A stretch of 64,000 nt of DNA from Byssovorax sp. (GTDB lineage Bacteria > Myxococcota_A > Polyangia > Polyangiales > Polyangiaceae). A program made the translations under genes and the position numbers. The notes under the pieces are model-generated. The model saw only the letters and a program-made list of their open reading frames with translations. It searched no databases and was not told the origin of the DNA. Positions 50,749 to 59,451 of the stretch are shown in pieces. The stretch spans positions 1-64,000 of the forward strand of contig JANYGI010000121.1 in assembly GCA_025362495.1 (NCBI GenBank), read 5' to 3'. The first letter of the stretch is position 1. Each line of letters starts with the position of its first letter.

Positions 50749-53700
50749 TCACGGAGCGGGAGCGGGAGCGGGAGCGGGCGCCGCGTCCCGGCAGCAGCGC
50801 ACGCCCGTCGAGTAATCCAGGTACGAGAAGGGATGTGCCGTGACGAGGGCGTCGCAGCCGGCGCGGGTCGAGCGCGAATAGAAGCCCCCCGCGAAGGCGC
50901 CGTTGCCCTCGGCCACCCACTCATCGAGGTTGCCCGCGAGATCGTAGGCCGCGTCGTTGCCCCAGCGGCTGCGGCACGCGAGGCTCTGGCCGGCGCGCTG
51001 GAAGAGCGGTTTTCCCCTGGAGTCCACGCGGTTCAGCCGGGGATCGAGGTGGCCCATCGAAGCGTTGCTGTGCAGGATGGCCGCGGGGTGCTCCTCGCGG
51101 AACACGTTGCAGACGCCGTCTTCGTAGGTGTCGCCGTAAGGAAACAGCGTATCGTCCTCGCCGCGACAGGCCGTGACGAACTCGTCGAGGATGCAGAGGC
51201 GCTTGCCCGCCGCGGCGCAGGCCGCCTCGGCGACGACGCCGGTGACATAGCCGTTGGGCCGCGCGCCGAGGCGGTTCTCGGCCCGAGGCTCCGTCTTCTT
51301 GCCGAGGCGCTCGGGCGAGAGGAACGGCAGCGGGAAGGCGCGGGCCTGGACGGTGCCAGTGCGATAACGGGCCGTGGCCCACTCGCCGAGCGCGAAGTCG
51401 AGGAGGTTGGGCGTCGTCGGGTAGTCGGGCGAGAGCGCGTTGCCCGAGGCCGCGTCGACGAGGGTGCTTTCAAAGCGATCGATGCAGTACCGGCCGGCGA
51501 TGGACACCATGTCGCTCGGGCACGGCGGCGCGAGCGCCGGACGGCAGGTCGGATCCGCGACGACGGGGGCCGAGGGGGCTTGTGCGATCGCCGCGCAGAC
51601 TCCGGCGATCGGCACGATGCCGGCCTCGGCGATGGAGTCGAGTCCGCGGACGGCGCTCCCGAACCAGCGCAGCTCGCCCGCGGGAGTCCACACCGGATCT
51701 CCGACGAGGCAGGCGTCGTCGCCGGCGAGCTCGGGCAGGGCGACGAACACGCCCGGAGTCGGCGCGGGGACGACGCGGCGAGCGGGGCGGCCATCGAGGC
51801 AGAGCGCGGCGCCCTCGGCCGGCGGATAGGCGGCGTCGGCCACCGGGTGAGCCGAGGCGTCGAGCCACACGACATGACGGCGATCGCCATCGGTGAGCCA
51901 GGCGCCCCCGCCCGGTAGCGGGATCAGGCGGACGGTGAGATCGCCGGCGGTGATCGGCAGAGGCGCGGTGACCGGCGCGCTCTGGTGGCCTTCGAGATCG
52001 ACCGCAAAAACAAGCACTTTGGTGGGATCGACCGCGCTGACGCCCGCGACGAGGGCGCCTCCGCCGGCGCGCTCGCAGGCGTCGAATCCGACGCGGACCG
52101 GCGCGACGGAGGACGGCAGTCCGAGCGGGGTCGCCGTGCCGGCAGCGTCGATGGATGTCAGTCGGAGCGCCGCGCCGGCGACCTCGAGCAACAGGCCATG
52201 ATCGGCGCCGCCGACGAGGATGGCCGCGTCGATCGGGGCTTTGCCGCGGAGGGCCGGCGGCGCGAGCGGCTCCGGGAGGAGGCGAATCACGTCGCCGCGG
52301 GCGATCCACCACGAGGCGCCGATGCGCGCCGCGCGGCGGTGATCGACGGCGAGCTCCGGCGCGTGGAGCAGCGCCGGGTGGAGATCGCCGGCGCGGATCG
52401 GCGCGCGATCGACGCGGCCCTGGGCGTCGAGGTGGACGAGGCTCTGGCCGACGACGGCGATCCCCTCGCCGTCGGGCGCGATCGATCCCCAGGCGATGCG
52501 TGATCGATGTCCGGCGAGGGGCGCGGCCTCGTCGCGCGCGACGCCGTCGGAGCGCGACGCCGATCGCAACCGGCCAGCCTGGAGGAAGTACCCGCGATCG
52601 CCGGCCCACGCGACGAGCCCGGGATCGCGCGGCGGCTGGCCGAAGGCGCGGCGAGGCTCGGCGGCGAGGATCTTCTCGAAGGGCGCGAGATCGCTCGGCG
52701 GCGCGGCGAGGTGATCGGGATCGACGGCGCAGAGCGCAGCGGAAGGCGTGAGGTGCGCGAGCGTGGGGAGCACGCGCGTGGCTTCGCACTGCCCCTTGGC
52801 GTCGAGGCCGACGTAGACCGAGGCGTCGGCGAGGCCGGCGAAGCGGACGCCGTGGTGATCGCGCACGGCGCCGAACTCGAGATCGCCTTCGAGCACGGCG
52901 ACGCGGCTCTTGAAATCGAGGCTGCCGTCGGCGCGGAGCGAGGCGGCCATGAGGCGCGCGCTGCCGAGCGCGCTGCGGGTCTTGCGGGCCGCCGTCTCGT
53001 ACCAGAAGAGATCGATGCCCGGGGCGCGGGCGCGCGCGTCGACGAGGCCCATGCCGCCGAGCGGCTGCTCGAAGTGCAGGCCGGTGAGCGCGGCCTCGGG
53101 ATCGATCGCCGCCGACGTGGCCCAGCGGAGGCGGACCTCGTACGGGATACGCGGCGCCGGGCGATGCGATGCGGCAACGGCAGGCTTTTTCGAGGCTTTT
53201 TTCGTCGATGCGGCGCCGTGCTTGGAGCGCGTCGGCGGGGGCGGCGCCTTCTCTTTTGCGGGGCGAGCGGGGCGCGTCGGCGCCGCGGCGGGGCGAGCCG
53301 GCGCGCGCGACGCGGGGATGGCCATCGGCGTGACCTCGAGCAGCGCGAGGCGCTCGCCGACGGGCGCGATCGCCACCGGCGCGACGGCAGCGCACGCGCG
53401 CTCGCGCGGCGTGGCCGAGGCGCCGACGTACGTCGCCAGGCAGAGATCGGCGCCGCTCGTCGAGGCGACCGTGGTGCTCCCGTCGGGGTGATCGAAGGCG
53501 CCGAGGATGTGCTGATCGGCGAGCGCGATCGCCGGGCCGAGCGCGCCCGTCGCGCCGTCGAGGCGCCGCGCCCACGCGGGCCGCTCGCCCGCGAACTGCG
53601 AGACGAAGAGCACCGATTCGCCGCCGGGAATGGGCAAGATCTCGATCGGGAGAGCGGACTCGGGCGCGTCGTCGAGCGGGACACGTGAGGAGGGCGGCGC

Positions 53701-53853
53701 GATCGCGACGACGGGCGCGCTCGGCGCCGCGACGTCGCGCGGCCCGGGGTGAAGCACGGCCTCGCCCGAGCCCGCGTCGGGGCGGCCCGCGCAGCCGACA
53801 GCGAGCCCGATCAGGGCGACGAGCGGCGCGGCAGGCAGAGAGCGAACGGGCAC
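50749..53853 (-). CDS. Large lipoprotein with repeat domain and C-terminal FGE/SUMF1-like domain
   Basis: 1034 residues from GTG 53853; starts further up to 53943 cannot be excluded. Lipobox LIGLAVGC near residue 20. The first 750 residues look like a long beta-rich body with several GGGxWLxDG-type turns (GGGAWLTDGDR, GDRGYFLQAGRL), possibly a beta-propeller, interrupted by a Lys/Pro/Ala linker near residue 190-235. The last 240 residues carry the formylglycine-generating-enzyme-like fold: CPSDMVSIAGRYCIDRFEST, CAAAGKRLCILDEFVTACRG, DLAGNLDEWVAEG, FAGGFYSRSTRAGCD, STGVRCCRD. In that family the domain can be an oxidase or a purely structural C-type-lectin-like domain; the latter is likelier for a lipoprotein. 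Confidence 0.8.
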   Translation of the reverse strand: MPVRSLPAAPLVALIGLAVGCAGRPDAGSGEAVLHPGPRDVAAPSAPVVAIAPPSSRVPLDDAPESALPIEILPIPGGESVLFVSQFAGERPAWARRLDGATGALGPAIALADQHILGAFDHPDGSTTVASTSGADLCLATYVGASATPRERACAAVAPVAIAPVGERLALLEVTPMAIPASRAPARPAAAPTRPARPAKEKAPPPPTRSKHGAASTKKASKKPAVAASHRPAPRIPYEVRLRWATSAAIDPEAALTGLHFEQPLGGMGLVDARARAPGIDLFWYETAARKTRSALGSARLMAASLRADGSLDFKSRVAVLEGDLEFGAVRDHHGVRFAGLADASVYVGLDAKGQCEATRVLPTLAHLTPSAALCAVDPDHLAAPPSDLAPFEKILAAEPRRAFGQPPRDPGLVAWAGDRGYFLQAGRLRSASRSDGVARDEAAPLAGHRSRIAWGSIAPDGEGIAVVGQSLVHLDAQGRVDRAPIRAGDLHPALLHAPELAVDHRRAARIGASWWIARGDVIRLLPEPLAPPALRGKAPIDAAILVGGADHGLLLEVAGAALRLTSIDAAGTATPLGLPSSVAPVRVGFDACERAGGGALVAGVSAVDPTKVLVFAVDLEGHQSAPVTAPLPITAGDLTVRLIPLPGGGAWLTDGDRRHVVWLDASAHPVADAAYPPAEGAALCLDGRPARRVVPAPTPGVFVALPELAGDDACLVGDPVWTPAGELRWFGSAVRGLDSIAEAGIVPIAGVCAAIAQAPSAPVVADPTCRPALAPPCPSDMVSIAGRYCIDRFESTLVDAASGNALSPDYPTTPNLLDFALGEWATARYRTGTVQARAFPLPFLSPERLGKKTEPRAENRLGARPNGYVTGVVAEAACAAAGKRLCILDEFVTACRGEDDTLFPYGDTYEDGVCNVFREEHPAAILHSNASMGHLDPRLNRVDSRGKPLFQRAGQSLACRSRWGNDAAYDLAGNLDEWVAEGNGAFAGGFYSRSTRAGCDALVTAHPFSYLDYSTGVRCCRDAAPAPAPAPAP

Positions 53854-53988
53854 GCGCGCATCGTTGTCGGGGCGAGCCGGCGACGTCAACGCGTTCCGAC
53901 CGACGCGCGCGAACACACGTCGCCCCGGGCACGGGCGCTGCAAACGCGAGGAGGGCCAACGTCACATCACGTGCAAAGGAGGGGTTCC

Positions 53989-54906
53989 ATGAAGGGTTCC
54001 ACGCATTCCATTTACGCCGTGCTCGGGTGCGCCGCGATGCTCGCGGGGACGAGCGCGTGCTCGCATTCGACGCCGGACGCGTCGTCGCCGTCGGCCGGTC
54101 AGAGCTCGAGCACCGGCGCGAGCCAGTCGTCGACGTCGAGCGGCGGAAGCAACCAGGCGCAGCCGGGCTTCGACTCCGATCGCGACACGCAGGGCGCGGG
54201 TCAACAGGGCAGCTCGCAGCAGGGCGGCTCTTCGCTGGGCGGCTCGGCGCAAGGCGGATCGCCGCAGGGCGGCTCGATGCAGGGCGGCTCGATGCAGCCG
54301 GGCTCCACGGGCTCGGAGCAGCAAGGAGCGCAGCAGCAGGGCGCGGGCACGGGAGCGGGCCAGCAGGGCGCTCAGGGCTCGCAGCTCGGTGGTCAGGGGA
54401 CGACCGGCAGCGGGAGCGAGTCGCTCGGGACCATCAACGAGCGCGAAGCGTGCGATCTGCTCGTCAGCGAGGCGATGCTGCACACGGAGCAGGTCGACGG
54501 CGGCATCGCCATCGTGGCCAAGCCGCGCCGCGGGACCGATGTGTCGACGGTGCGCAGCCGGATGCAGTCGATCCACCGCGGCATCGAGCGCGGCGGGGCG
54601 GGCTCGTCGTCGGCGCAGTGCGAGCTGTTCGCGCTCGGTCGCAACGGCGTCGCGACGCTGATCGAGACGCCCGACTCGATCCGCCTGCTCGTGACAACGA
54701 GCGACGCGGCGCGCGTGCCGCAGCTCCGGCGCCAGGCCGCCGAGTTCATGCGTTCCAAGGGCTCGCCCGGCCAGCGCGGCAGCAGCGGATCGCAGGGCGG
54801 CGGATCGCAGGGCGGATCGCCGGGCAGCGGCTCGCCCGGGAGCGGATCGCAAGGTGGATCCACCGGCAGCGGCTCACAGGGCGGATCCACGGGCGGCAGC
54901 CCGTAA
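53989..54906 (+). CDS. Gly/Ser/Gln repeat lipoprotein
   Basis: 305 residues; AAGGAGGGG five bases before ATG 53989 is the best ribosome site in the window. Lipobox LAGTSAC (Cys about residue 24). Two low-complexity regions (residues about 60-140 and 260-305) are built of GGSxQ and GSQGGS-like units; in DNA these are GGCGGATC/GGCGGCTC-type repeats. Between them lies one compact domain: REACDLLVSEAMLHTEQVDG, GIAIVAKPRRGTDVSTVRSR, AQCELFALGRNGVATLIET, SIRLLVTTSDAARVPQLRRQ. This domain is not recognised. Surface display with flexible arms is a reasonable guess. Confidence 0.7.
   Translation: MKGSTHSIYAVLGCAAMLAGTSACSHSTPDASSPSAGQSSSTGASQSSTSSGGSNQAQPGFDSDRDTQGAGQQGSSQQGGSSLGGSAQGGSPQGGSMQGGSMQPGSTGSEQQGAQQQGAGTGAGQQGAQGSQLGGQGTTGSGSESLGTINEREACDLLVSEAMLHTEQVDGGIAIVAKPRRGTDVSTVRSRMQSIHRGIERGGAGSSSAQCELFALGRNGVATLIETPDSIRLLVTTSDAARVPQLRRQAAEFMRSKGSPGQRGSSGSQGGGSQGGSPGSGSPGSGSQGGSTGSGSQGGSTGGSP
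54196..54310 (+). repeat. GGS/Q codon repeats in the Gly/Ser lipoprotein
   Basis: Repeated CAGGGCGGCTCG-like units encode GGSxQ. They are part of the coding sequence at 53989-54906; a second set lies at about 54775-54905. Confidence 0.7.
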
Positions 54907-55031
54907 CGCGGATCCCGCGGCGGATCGCCGCAGCACGGGGGCGATTCGCCGCAGGGTGGGACGCCCTGAAGCACCTCGTCCAGGCGTCGCTTCTCGACCC
55001 GCTCGGCTGCAAGGGCTACCCTCCGGGGAGT

Positions 55032-55613
55032 ATGAGCAGGAAGCTGGACGACGAGCTCGCGCAGGCCATCATCCCCGGTGACGACGAGGCCCCCGCCCTC
55101 GAGAAGCCGGCCACCGCGGGCACACCGCCCGCCTCCCAATCCACCCGCGCCGACGTGGGCTTGCTCGTCGTGCTGCTCGTCCTCGTGGGCGCGGTGGTGA
55201 CGTTCGTGATCGGGCCCGGCTTCAAGAACGCCGCCGTCTACGCCATGCCGGTCGACATGCTCGTCGCCGCGAACGGAAAGGGCGAGCTCGTCGGCCGCAA
55301 GGTGCGCGTCGAGGGCGAGCTCGTCCCGGGCACCCTGGAGAAGCGCGATCAACCCTGCGAATACCGCTTCAACGTGTACGGGAAGGACAGGAAAGAGATC
55401 CTCCCCGTGCGCTACGCCCAGTGCGTCATCCCCGACACGTTCCGCGATGTCCCCCAGGGCGGCGTGCAGGTGACGGTCGAGGGCTCGCTGTCGAAGGACA
55501 GCGCCTTCGAGGCCTCGCTGGTGATGGCGAAGTGCGCGTCGAAGTACGATCCGAAGACGCACACGATGGAAGAGAGCGCCAAGGCCGCTCCGACGCTCAA
55601 GCCCATCGACTGA
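55032..55613 (+). CDS. CcmE-like cytochrome c maturation protein with CXXXY motif
   Basis: 193 residues from ATG 55032 with GGGGAG upstream. A polar 40-residue N-terminus, one membrane helix (GLLVVLLVLVGAVVTFVIG), then the OB-fold of the haem chaperone CcmE: GRKVRVEGELVPGTLEKRD, CEYRFNVYGKDRKEILPVRY, GGVQVTVEGSLSKDSAFEAS. Where CcmE carries the haem-binding His (AKHDENY), this protein reads VMAKCASKYD, a C-x-x-x-Y motif. CcmE variants with CXXXY are known from some sulphate reducers and archaea with Ccm systems lacking CcmG and CcmH. No ccm neighbour is visible. The presence of c-type cytochromes in the window is consistent with a need for such a protein. Followed by a terminator hairpin. Confidence 0.78.
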   Translation: MSRKLDDELAQAIIPGDDEAPALEKPATAGTPPASQSTRADVGLLVVLLVLVGAVVTFVIGPGFKNAAVYAMPVDMLVAANGKGELVGRKVRVEGELVPGTLEKRDQPCEYRFNVYGKDRKEILPVRYAQCVIPDTFRDVPQGGVQVTVEGSLSKDSAFEASLVMAKCASKYDPKTHTMEESAKAAPTLKPID

Positions 55614-55643
55614 CGTGCTCCGAGGCAGGTAGGTGAGGGTCGA

Positions 55644-55671
55644 CAAAGAGCCTGTTTCGACGGGCTCTTTG
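55644..55671 (+). terminator. Terminator hairpin after ccmE-like gene
   Basis: CAAAGAGCC (55644-55652) pairs with GGCTCTTTG (55663-55671) across a 10-base loop, 30 bases after the ccmE stop. It is the most A/T-rich hairpin in the window. Confidence 0.6.
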
Positions 55672-56056
55672 CTCGTTTGATGGTCCGTCGCGACGGCCGA
55701 GGCCGAGGCGAAGATCCGCGCGCGCGACGCTCAACTGGATGACTGGCTATCCGGGCCAGGCTCCATCTCGCCGCGCGATCGGGCGACCTCTTCGCTGGGG
55801 TACTTTCCCTGCACGCTTTATCCGTCGGGGATTGCAGCGACACGCAAAGAATCTCCACGCCCTTCATCGACGATGAAGGAAACCTGACATTCGCGGCCGT
55901 CTCGTCGAATCCTACATCCCCCGGAGGCCGTAAGTGCGATTCAGGTCGCATGGCACAAGCGTTGCTGCGGGTCGCGCGTGCCCACGAGCTTCAGTCCACG
56001 CGATCTCCGGTGATCCTGGCGCCCGCGCGCCATGATCTCCAGACGAAGGACAGACG
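55672..56056. other. Intergenic region between ccmE-like and methyltransferase genes
   Basis: About 385 bases after the ccmE terminator with no convincing gene on either strand; GC is lower than the coding neighbours. An antisense open frame (to 55412) has no codon pattern of a real gene. It may be a junction of an acquired segment. Confidence 0.4.
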
Positions 56057-56872
56057 ATGAAAAAGTACGAGGAGATCAAGCGCATCCTCACGCAGGATCT
56101 CGGCTTCACCGACCTCACGGCCTATCGCAGGTGGATCGAGGACGTGCGGCCGAGCGTGCGGCCCACCGAGGAGATCATCGAGCGCCTCTCGCCGGACACC
56201 ATCGATTGTCGAGACTTCTGGAGGGTTTGCGAGGAGCTGTTCGGCGATGATCCGGTGTGCAACGTCGCCGTCACGCCGCGCGTGGGGAGCCTCCCGTACG
56301 CGATCGAGACGCGGATAGACTCCAATCGAATGAACCTGCGGCTCGCCAAGAGCCTGGGCGTGATCACGTTCCTGGAAGAGTTCGCCCAGGACCGCCTGAA
56401 GACGCTGGAGATCGGGCCCGGGTTCGGCTCGCTGAAGAACTACATCGAGTCGCACACCGCGCACATCTACACGGGAATCGACGTGTTCCCCCGCATCCCC
56501 GGCGTCCTCGAGGCGACGGCGGAGGGCTTCATCCCTGAAGAGCTCGTCGAGCGGGAGCGCAGCTTGCTCGGCTACGTGATCGCATCGAATGTGTTTCAAC
56601 ACATGTCTTCACGGCAACGCACGCGCTATTTTCATGACGCTCACGCGCTGCTGCGCGAGGGCGGGCTCTTCATCTTCAACACCCTTGTCGACTCGGGGAG
56701 AGCCCCGGTGCGCGACAAGAACGGCAACGCGTGGTGCGACCACTATGGTCAGTACACGCTCATCCCGAAGATCGGCAGCATCTACGAGGAGGTGTCGGCC
56801 AGGTTCGGGATACTGTACGTCACGCAGCGGTACGACGGAGTCTTCAACTTCGTCTGCCAGAAGCAGGCATGA
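56057..56872 (+). CDS. Class I SAM-dependent methyltransferase
   Basis: 271 residues. The SAM fold is visible in LKTLEIGPGFGSLKNYI (motif I, about residue 113), YTGIDVFPRIPGVLEATAE, LGYVIASNVFQHMSSRQRTR (motif IV, with the NVFQHM form typical of methyltransferase 11/25 types) and LREGGLFIFNTLVDSG. The N-terminal 90 residues (ILTQDLGFTDLTAYRRWIED) are a small helical domain. No substrate can be named. Base composition is visibly less GC-rich than its neighbours and the gene stands alone between two spacers of 385 and 237 bases, which suggests acquisition by transfer. Confidence 0.78.
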   Translation: MKKYEEIKRILTQDLGFTDLTAYRRWIEDVRPSVRPTEEIIERLSPDTIDCRDFWRVCEELFGDDPVCNVAVTPRVGSLPYAIETRIDSNRMNLRLAKSLGVITFLEEFAQDRLKTLEIGPGFGSLKNYIESHTAHIYTGIDVFPRIPGVLEATAEGFIPEELVERERSLLGYVIASNVFQHMSSRQRTRYFHDAHALLREGGLFIFNTLVDSGRAPVRDKNGNAWCDHYGQYTLIPKIGSIYEEVSARFGILYVTQRYDGVFNFVCQKQA

Positions 56873-57070
56873 TCAGCGGGGCGATAGCTCCGGCGATCGC
56901 GCTCGCACACCCGGCCGCTGACTGACGTAGCGTCACTTATCGAGTCGGCGCTCGAGCGGAGCTTGTTCGAAGCAACAGGTCACAGAACCTCTCGTCCGAC
57001 CGCAGTGGACCTGCATCGCGATGGAGGCGACTCGACGCGCAGCCGGCCTCGTGAAGCGGTGGCGCCGGGC

Positions 57071-57100
57071 TTGTTTCTTTCCAGCTGAGCAGCGTATACA
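57071..57100 (+). promoter_or_regulatory. Candidate leaderless promoter of the DUF4118-like kinase
   Basis: TTGTTT (57071-57076), 18-base spacer, TATACA (57095-57100), then 9 bases to ATG 57110. No ribosome site is present in those bases. Confidence 0.4.
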
Positions 57101-57109
57101 CCGATCATA

Positions 57110-58204
57110 ATGAGCAACGGGGGAGTTCACCGTGCCGACTCATGCACGCCGTATCGCGCCAGCGCGATCGCCCGCTATGGATCCGTCATCGTCGTGCTGA
57201 TCGTCGCGGCCGCAATCGGCGACCAGGCCGCTGAGAGCTGGCACCTGAAGATCTCGTTCGTAACGATCTACCTGGCTCTCGTCGTGGTCGCGGCGTGGAT
57301 AGGCGGGCTGGGTCCCGGTGTCCTGACGACGCTCGCGTGCGCGCTGATGGCGGCCTACTTCTGGTCCGAACCAGTTCGCGCGTTCGCGGTCGCGAGCAGG
57401 CACGATATCGTGTCACTGGGACTGTTCGTTCTGCTCGGCGGGCTCACCAGCCTCATTTGCGAGCAGCTTCATGCCGCGCGCCGTCGGGAGCACCGGCAGC
57501 GTCTGCTCCGCGAGGAGATGCTGGCGCTCGTCGCGCACGAGCTGAAGAACCCGCTGAATGCCCTTCATCTCGCGCTGTCGCTGCTGCGCCTGGAAGCTCC
57601 CTCGGGCCCGGAGGGCGACAAGCTGCGCGTGCTGGTCGATCGCATGCGCCGCCTGACCGGCGGGATGGAGCACATCGTGCGCGACTTGCTGGACGCCGCC
57701 GCGATCGAGGCGGGAGCGTTCTCGATCGTGAAGGCCCCCGAGCAGCTCGATGGGCTGCTGACGGAGGTGGTCGAATCGCACCTCGACGCCGCGCGGCGAA
57801 AAGGCGTCTCGCTGGACGCGATCGCTTCTTGCCCCTGCCCGCCCGTGCTCTGCGACCGGGCCCGGGTGATACAGGCGCTGTCCAACCTGGTTGGCAATGC
57901 GTTGAAGTTCACGCCGCAGGGCGGCTCGGTCCACGTCCGAGCCGACGCGGTCGACGGGGAGGTCCAGCTCAGCGTCATCGACACGGGCCCCGGAGTTCCA
58001 GCCGACGTGCTCGACAACCTCTTCGAGCGTTACCGACACGGAGAGCAGCGGTCGGGCTCGGAGACCGGACTCGGACTCTATATCGCGCAGGGGATCATCC
58101 GGGCGCACGGGGGGCGCCCGATCGTCGTCGCGAGCCGACCTGGCCGCGGCAGCACGTTCATGTTCGGGCTCCCCCCGGCGACCGGGCCTCGCGCAGTGAG
58201 GTGA
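57110..58204 (+). CDS. Sensor histidine kinase with DUF4118-like membrane domain
   Basis: 364 residues. The first 110 residues contain four membrane helices (GSVIVVLIVAAAIGDQAAES, ISFVTIYLALVVVAAWIGGLG, VLTTLACALMAAYFW, DIVSLGLFVLLGGLTSLI) like the KdpD-type DUF4118 region. The kinase core has LVAHELKNPLNALHLAL (His about residue 144), NLVGNALKFTPQGG, DTGPGVPADVL, TGLGLYIAQGIIRAHGG. No receiver is fused and no response-regulator gene is adjacent, so its partner is elsewhere. There is no ribosome site before ATG 57110; TTGTTT and TATACA boxes 18 apart end 9 bases before the ATG, so it may be read from a leaderless message. Confidence 0.85.
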   Translation: MSNGGVHRADSCTPYRASAIARYGSVIVVLIVAAAIGDQAAESWHLKISFVTIYLALVVVAAWIGGLGPGVLTTLACALMAAYFWSEPVRAFAVASRHDIVSLGLFVLLGGLTSLICEQLHAARRREHRQRLLREEMLALVAHELKNPLNALHLALSLLRLEAPSGPEGDKLRVLVDRMRRLTGGMEHIVRDLLDAAAIEAGAFSIVKAPEQLDGLLTEVVESHLDAARRKGVSLDAIASCPCPPVLCDRARVIQALSNLVGNALKFTPQGGSVHVRADAVDGEVQLSVIDTGPGVPADVLDNLFERYRHGEQRSGSETGLGLYIAQGIIRAHGGRPIVVASRPGRGSTFMFGLPPATGPRAVR

Positions 58205-58274
58205 GAGGCGCCTGCTTTTATCTTCCCCCGATCGGATCAATACCCCCTACGCTCGCGGGCCAGGAGGGAACATC

Positions 58275-59048
58275 ATGGCCCGTTCATTCACAGCACAAAG
58301 CACCATCCAGCTTCCGCGCGTGAGCGCCGCGGAAGCGTCGGTGCTCGTCACGCAGATCCTCACGGCAGCCAGCGCCGAAGCGAAGGCCGCCAAAGGCAAA
58401 GAGCTTCCACCGCCGATCGAGCGCTCGCGCGCGCGGCTCACCCTCGCTCTCACCTCGCTCGATGAGGTCGTGGCACCGCAGATCGCGGGCGATACCCAGG
58501 TCAAGCGCCGCGCTGATCGCGTGATCGACAATGCCTGGAGCGGGAGCTTCGACTGGCTCTCCGGCTGGTGCAAGTTGCCGGTCGAGAGGAATCCTCACCT
58601 CGATCAGTGCAATGCGCTGATGACGCTGGTGTTCTCCGAGGCGCTCGCGTTCACCAAGCTGCCTTATCGGATCGAATGGCAGCAATCGAAGCTGCGCCTC
58701 GACGCCATCGCGCGCGAAGGCCACGAGAAGACATTCAAGCAGCTTGGCGGCGCCGCGTTCCTCGCGCACATCCAGGAGGCGCAGGAGTCCTACGGGGTCG
58801 CGCTCGGGATCACTGTACCGGCCACGACCGAAGCGACCCGCGAGGTGGGCGCTCGCCTGCTGGCGACGCTCGCCGCCGTTCGCGATTATGTGAACCGCGT
58901 CGCGGCCCACGCCGAGCCCGACGTGCCGGGCTCCGAAGAGCTGGCCGATGCGCTGCTGTTGCCGCTCAGCGTATGGGAGACGACGCACCGCGCGGCCGCG
59001 CCGGATGCCGCCGTCGTTGCAGCGCCGCCCGCTGAAAAGACCCCCTGA
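58275..59048 (+). CDS. Hypothetical protein
   Basis: 257 residues with a good ribosome site (AGGAGGG). Mostly helical: AEASVLVTQILTAASAEAKA, ERSRARLTLALTSLDEVVAP, AFLAHIQEAQESYGVALGIT, VGARLLATLAAVRDYVNRVA. One Cys pair is close together (LSGWCKLPVERNPHLDQCN). The C-terminus is Ala/Pro-rich. There is no signal peptide or membrane segment. Family not recognised; a helical-bundle protein of unknown role, with the 42-bp repeat array and terminator hairpins following it. Confidence 0.55.
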   Translation: MARSFTAQSTIQLPRVSAAEASVLVTQILTAASAEAKAAKGKELPPPIERSRARLTLALTSLDEVVAPQIAGDTQVKRRADRVIDNAWSGSFDWLSGWCKLPVERNPHLDQCNALMTLVFSEALAFTKLPYRIEWQQSKLRLDAIAREGHEKTFKQLGGAAFLAHIQEAQESYGVALGITVPATTEATREVGARLLATLAAVRDYVNRVAAHAEPDVPGSEELADALLLPLSVWETTHRAAAPDAAVVAAPPAEKTP

Positions 59049-59054
59049 ACACAG

Positions 59055-59077
59055 CTCGCCGGGCGAAAGCCGGCGAG
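59055..59077 (+). terminator. Hairpin after the hypothetical gene at 58275
   Basis: CTCGCCGG (59055-59062) pairs with CCGGCGAG (59070-59077), 6 bases after the stop. The right arm also begins the 42-bp repeat region. Confidence 0.45.
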
Positions 59078-59121
59078 ATCCGCGATCCGGATCACCCCGA
59101 ACCTCACTGCAGAGGCTCTCG

Positions 59122-59331
59122 GCATGATCCAGATCAGGCCGGACCTCGATGCAGAGGCCTACGGCGAGACCTGGCTCACCCGGAGCCTCGATGGATTGAG
59201 CTGCCGCGAGCCACGGATCACGCGGCGACTCGATGCAGAGCCCTCCCGCGAGACCCGGATCACCCGGCGACTCAATGCAGCGCGGTCACGCGAGACCTGG
59301 ATCACGCGGAGCCTCAGTGCATTGAGGCTCC
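59122..59331. repeat. Five-copy 42-bp tandem repeat
   Basis: Copies begin at 59122, 59164, 59206, 59248 and 59290, exactly 42 bases apart. The shared core is GCGAGACCTGGATCAC then CGGAGCCTCGATGCA, with many substitutions. A diverged copy starts near 59073. 42 is a multiple of 3 and one frame gives the 14-residue unit RETWITRSLDAEPS, but no convincing gene contains it, as the frame runs into the antisense of gspN. Confidence 0.85.
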
Positions 59332-59345
59332 GACAAACCGCGCCG

Positions 59346-59400
59346 CGACCGAAAGGGAGCGGTCAACGCGTCGTGGCTGCTGACCGCTCCCTCTCGGTCG
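59346..59400. terminator. Long hairpin ending the gspKLMN operon
   Basis: A 20-base arm (59346-59365) pairs with 59381-59400 with one mismatch over a 15-base loop. It is 51 bases beyond the gspN stop and follows the repeat array, so it could insulate both sides. Confidence 0.6.
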
Positions 59401-59451
59401 CAGTGCGGATGTTGATGGGCTGGGGGGTGTTCGCTGGCCCGGAGGCGCGGC

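Noticed and set aside
54196-54905. Repeats that might be CRISPR
   Set aside because: They are in-frame GGS-type codon repeats with no regular spacers.
55412-55951. A 179-codon antisense frame opposite the ccmE-like gene
   Set aside because: Antisense to a gene with clear motifs and without protein-like pattern.
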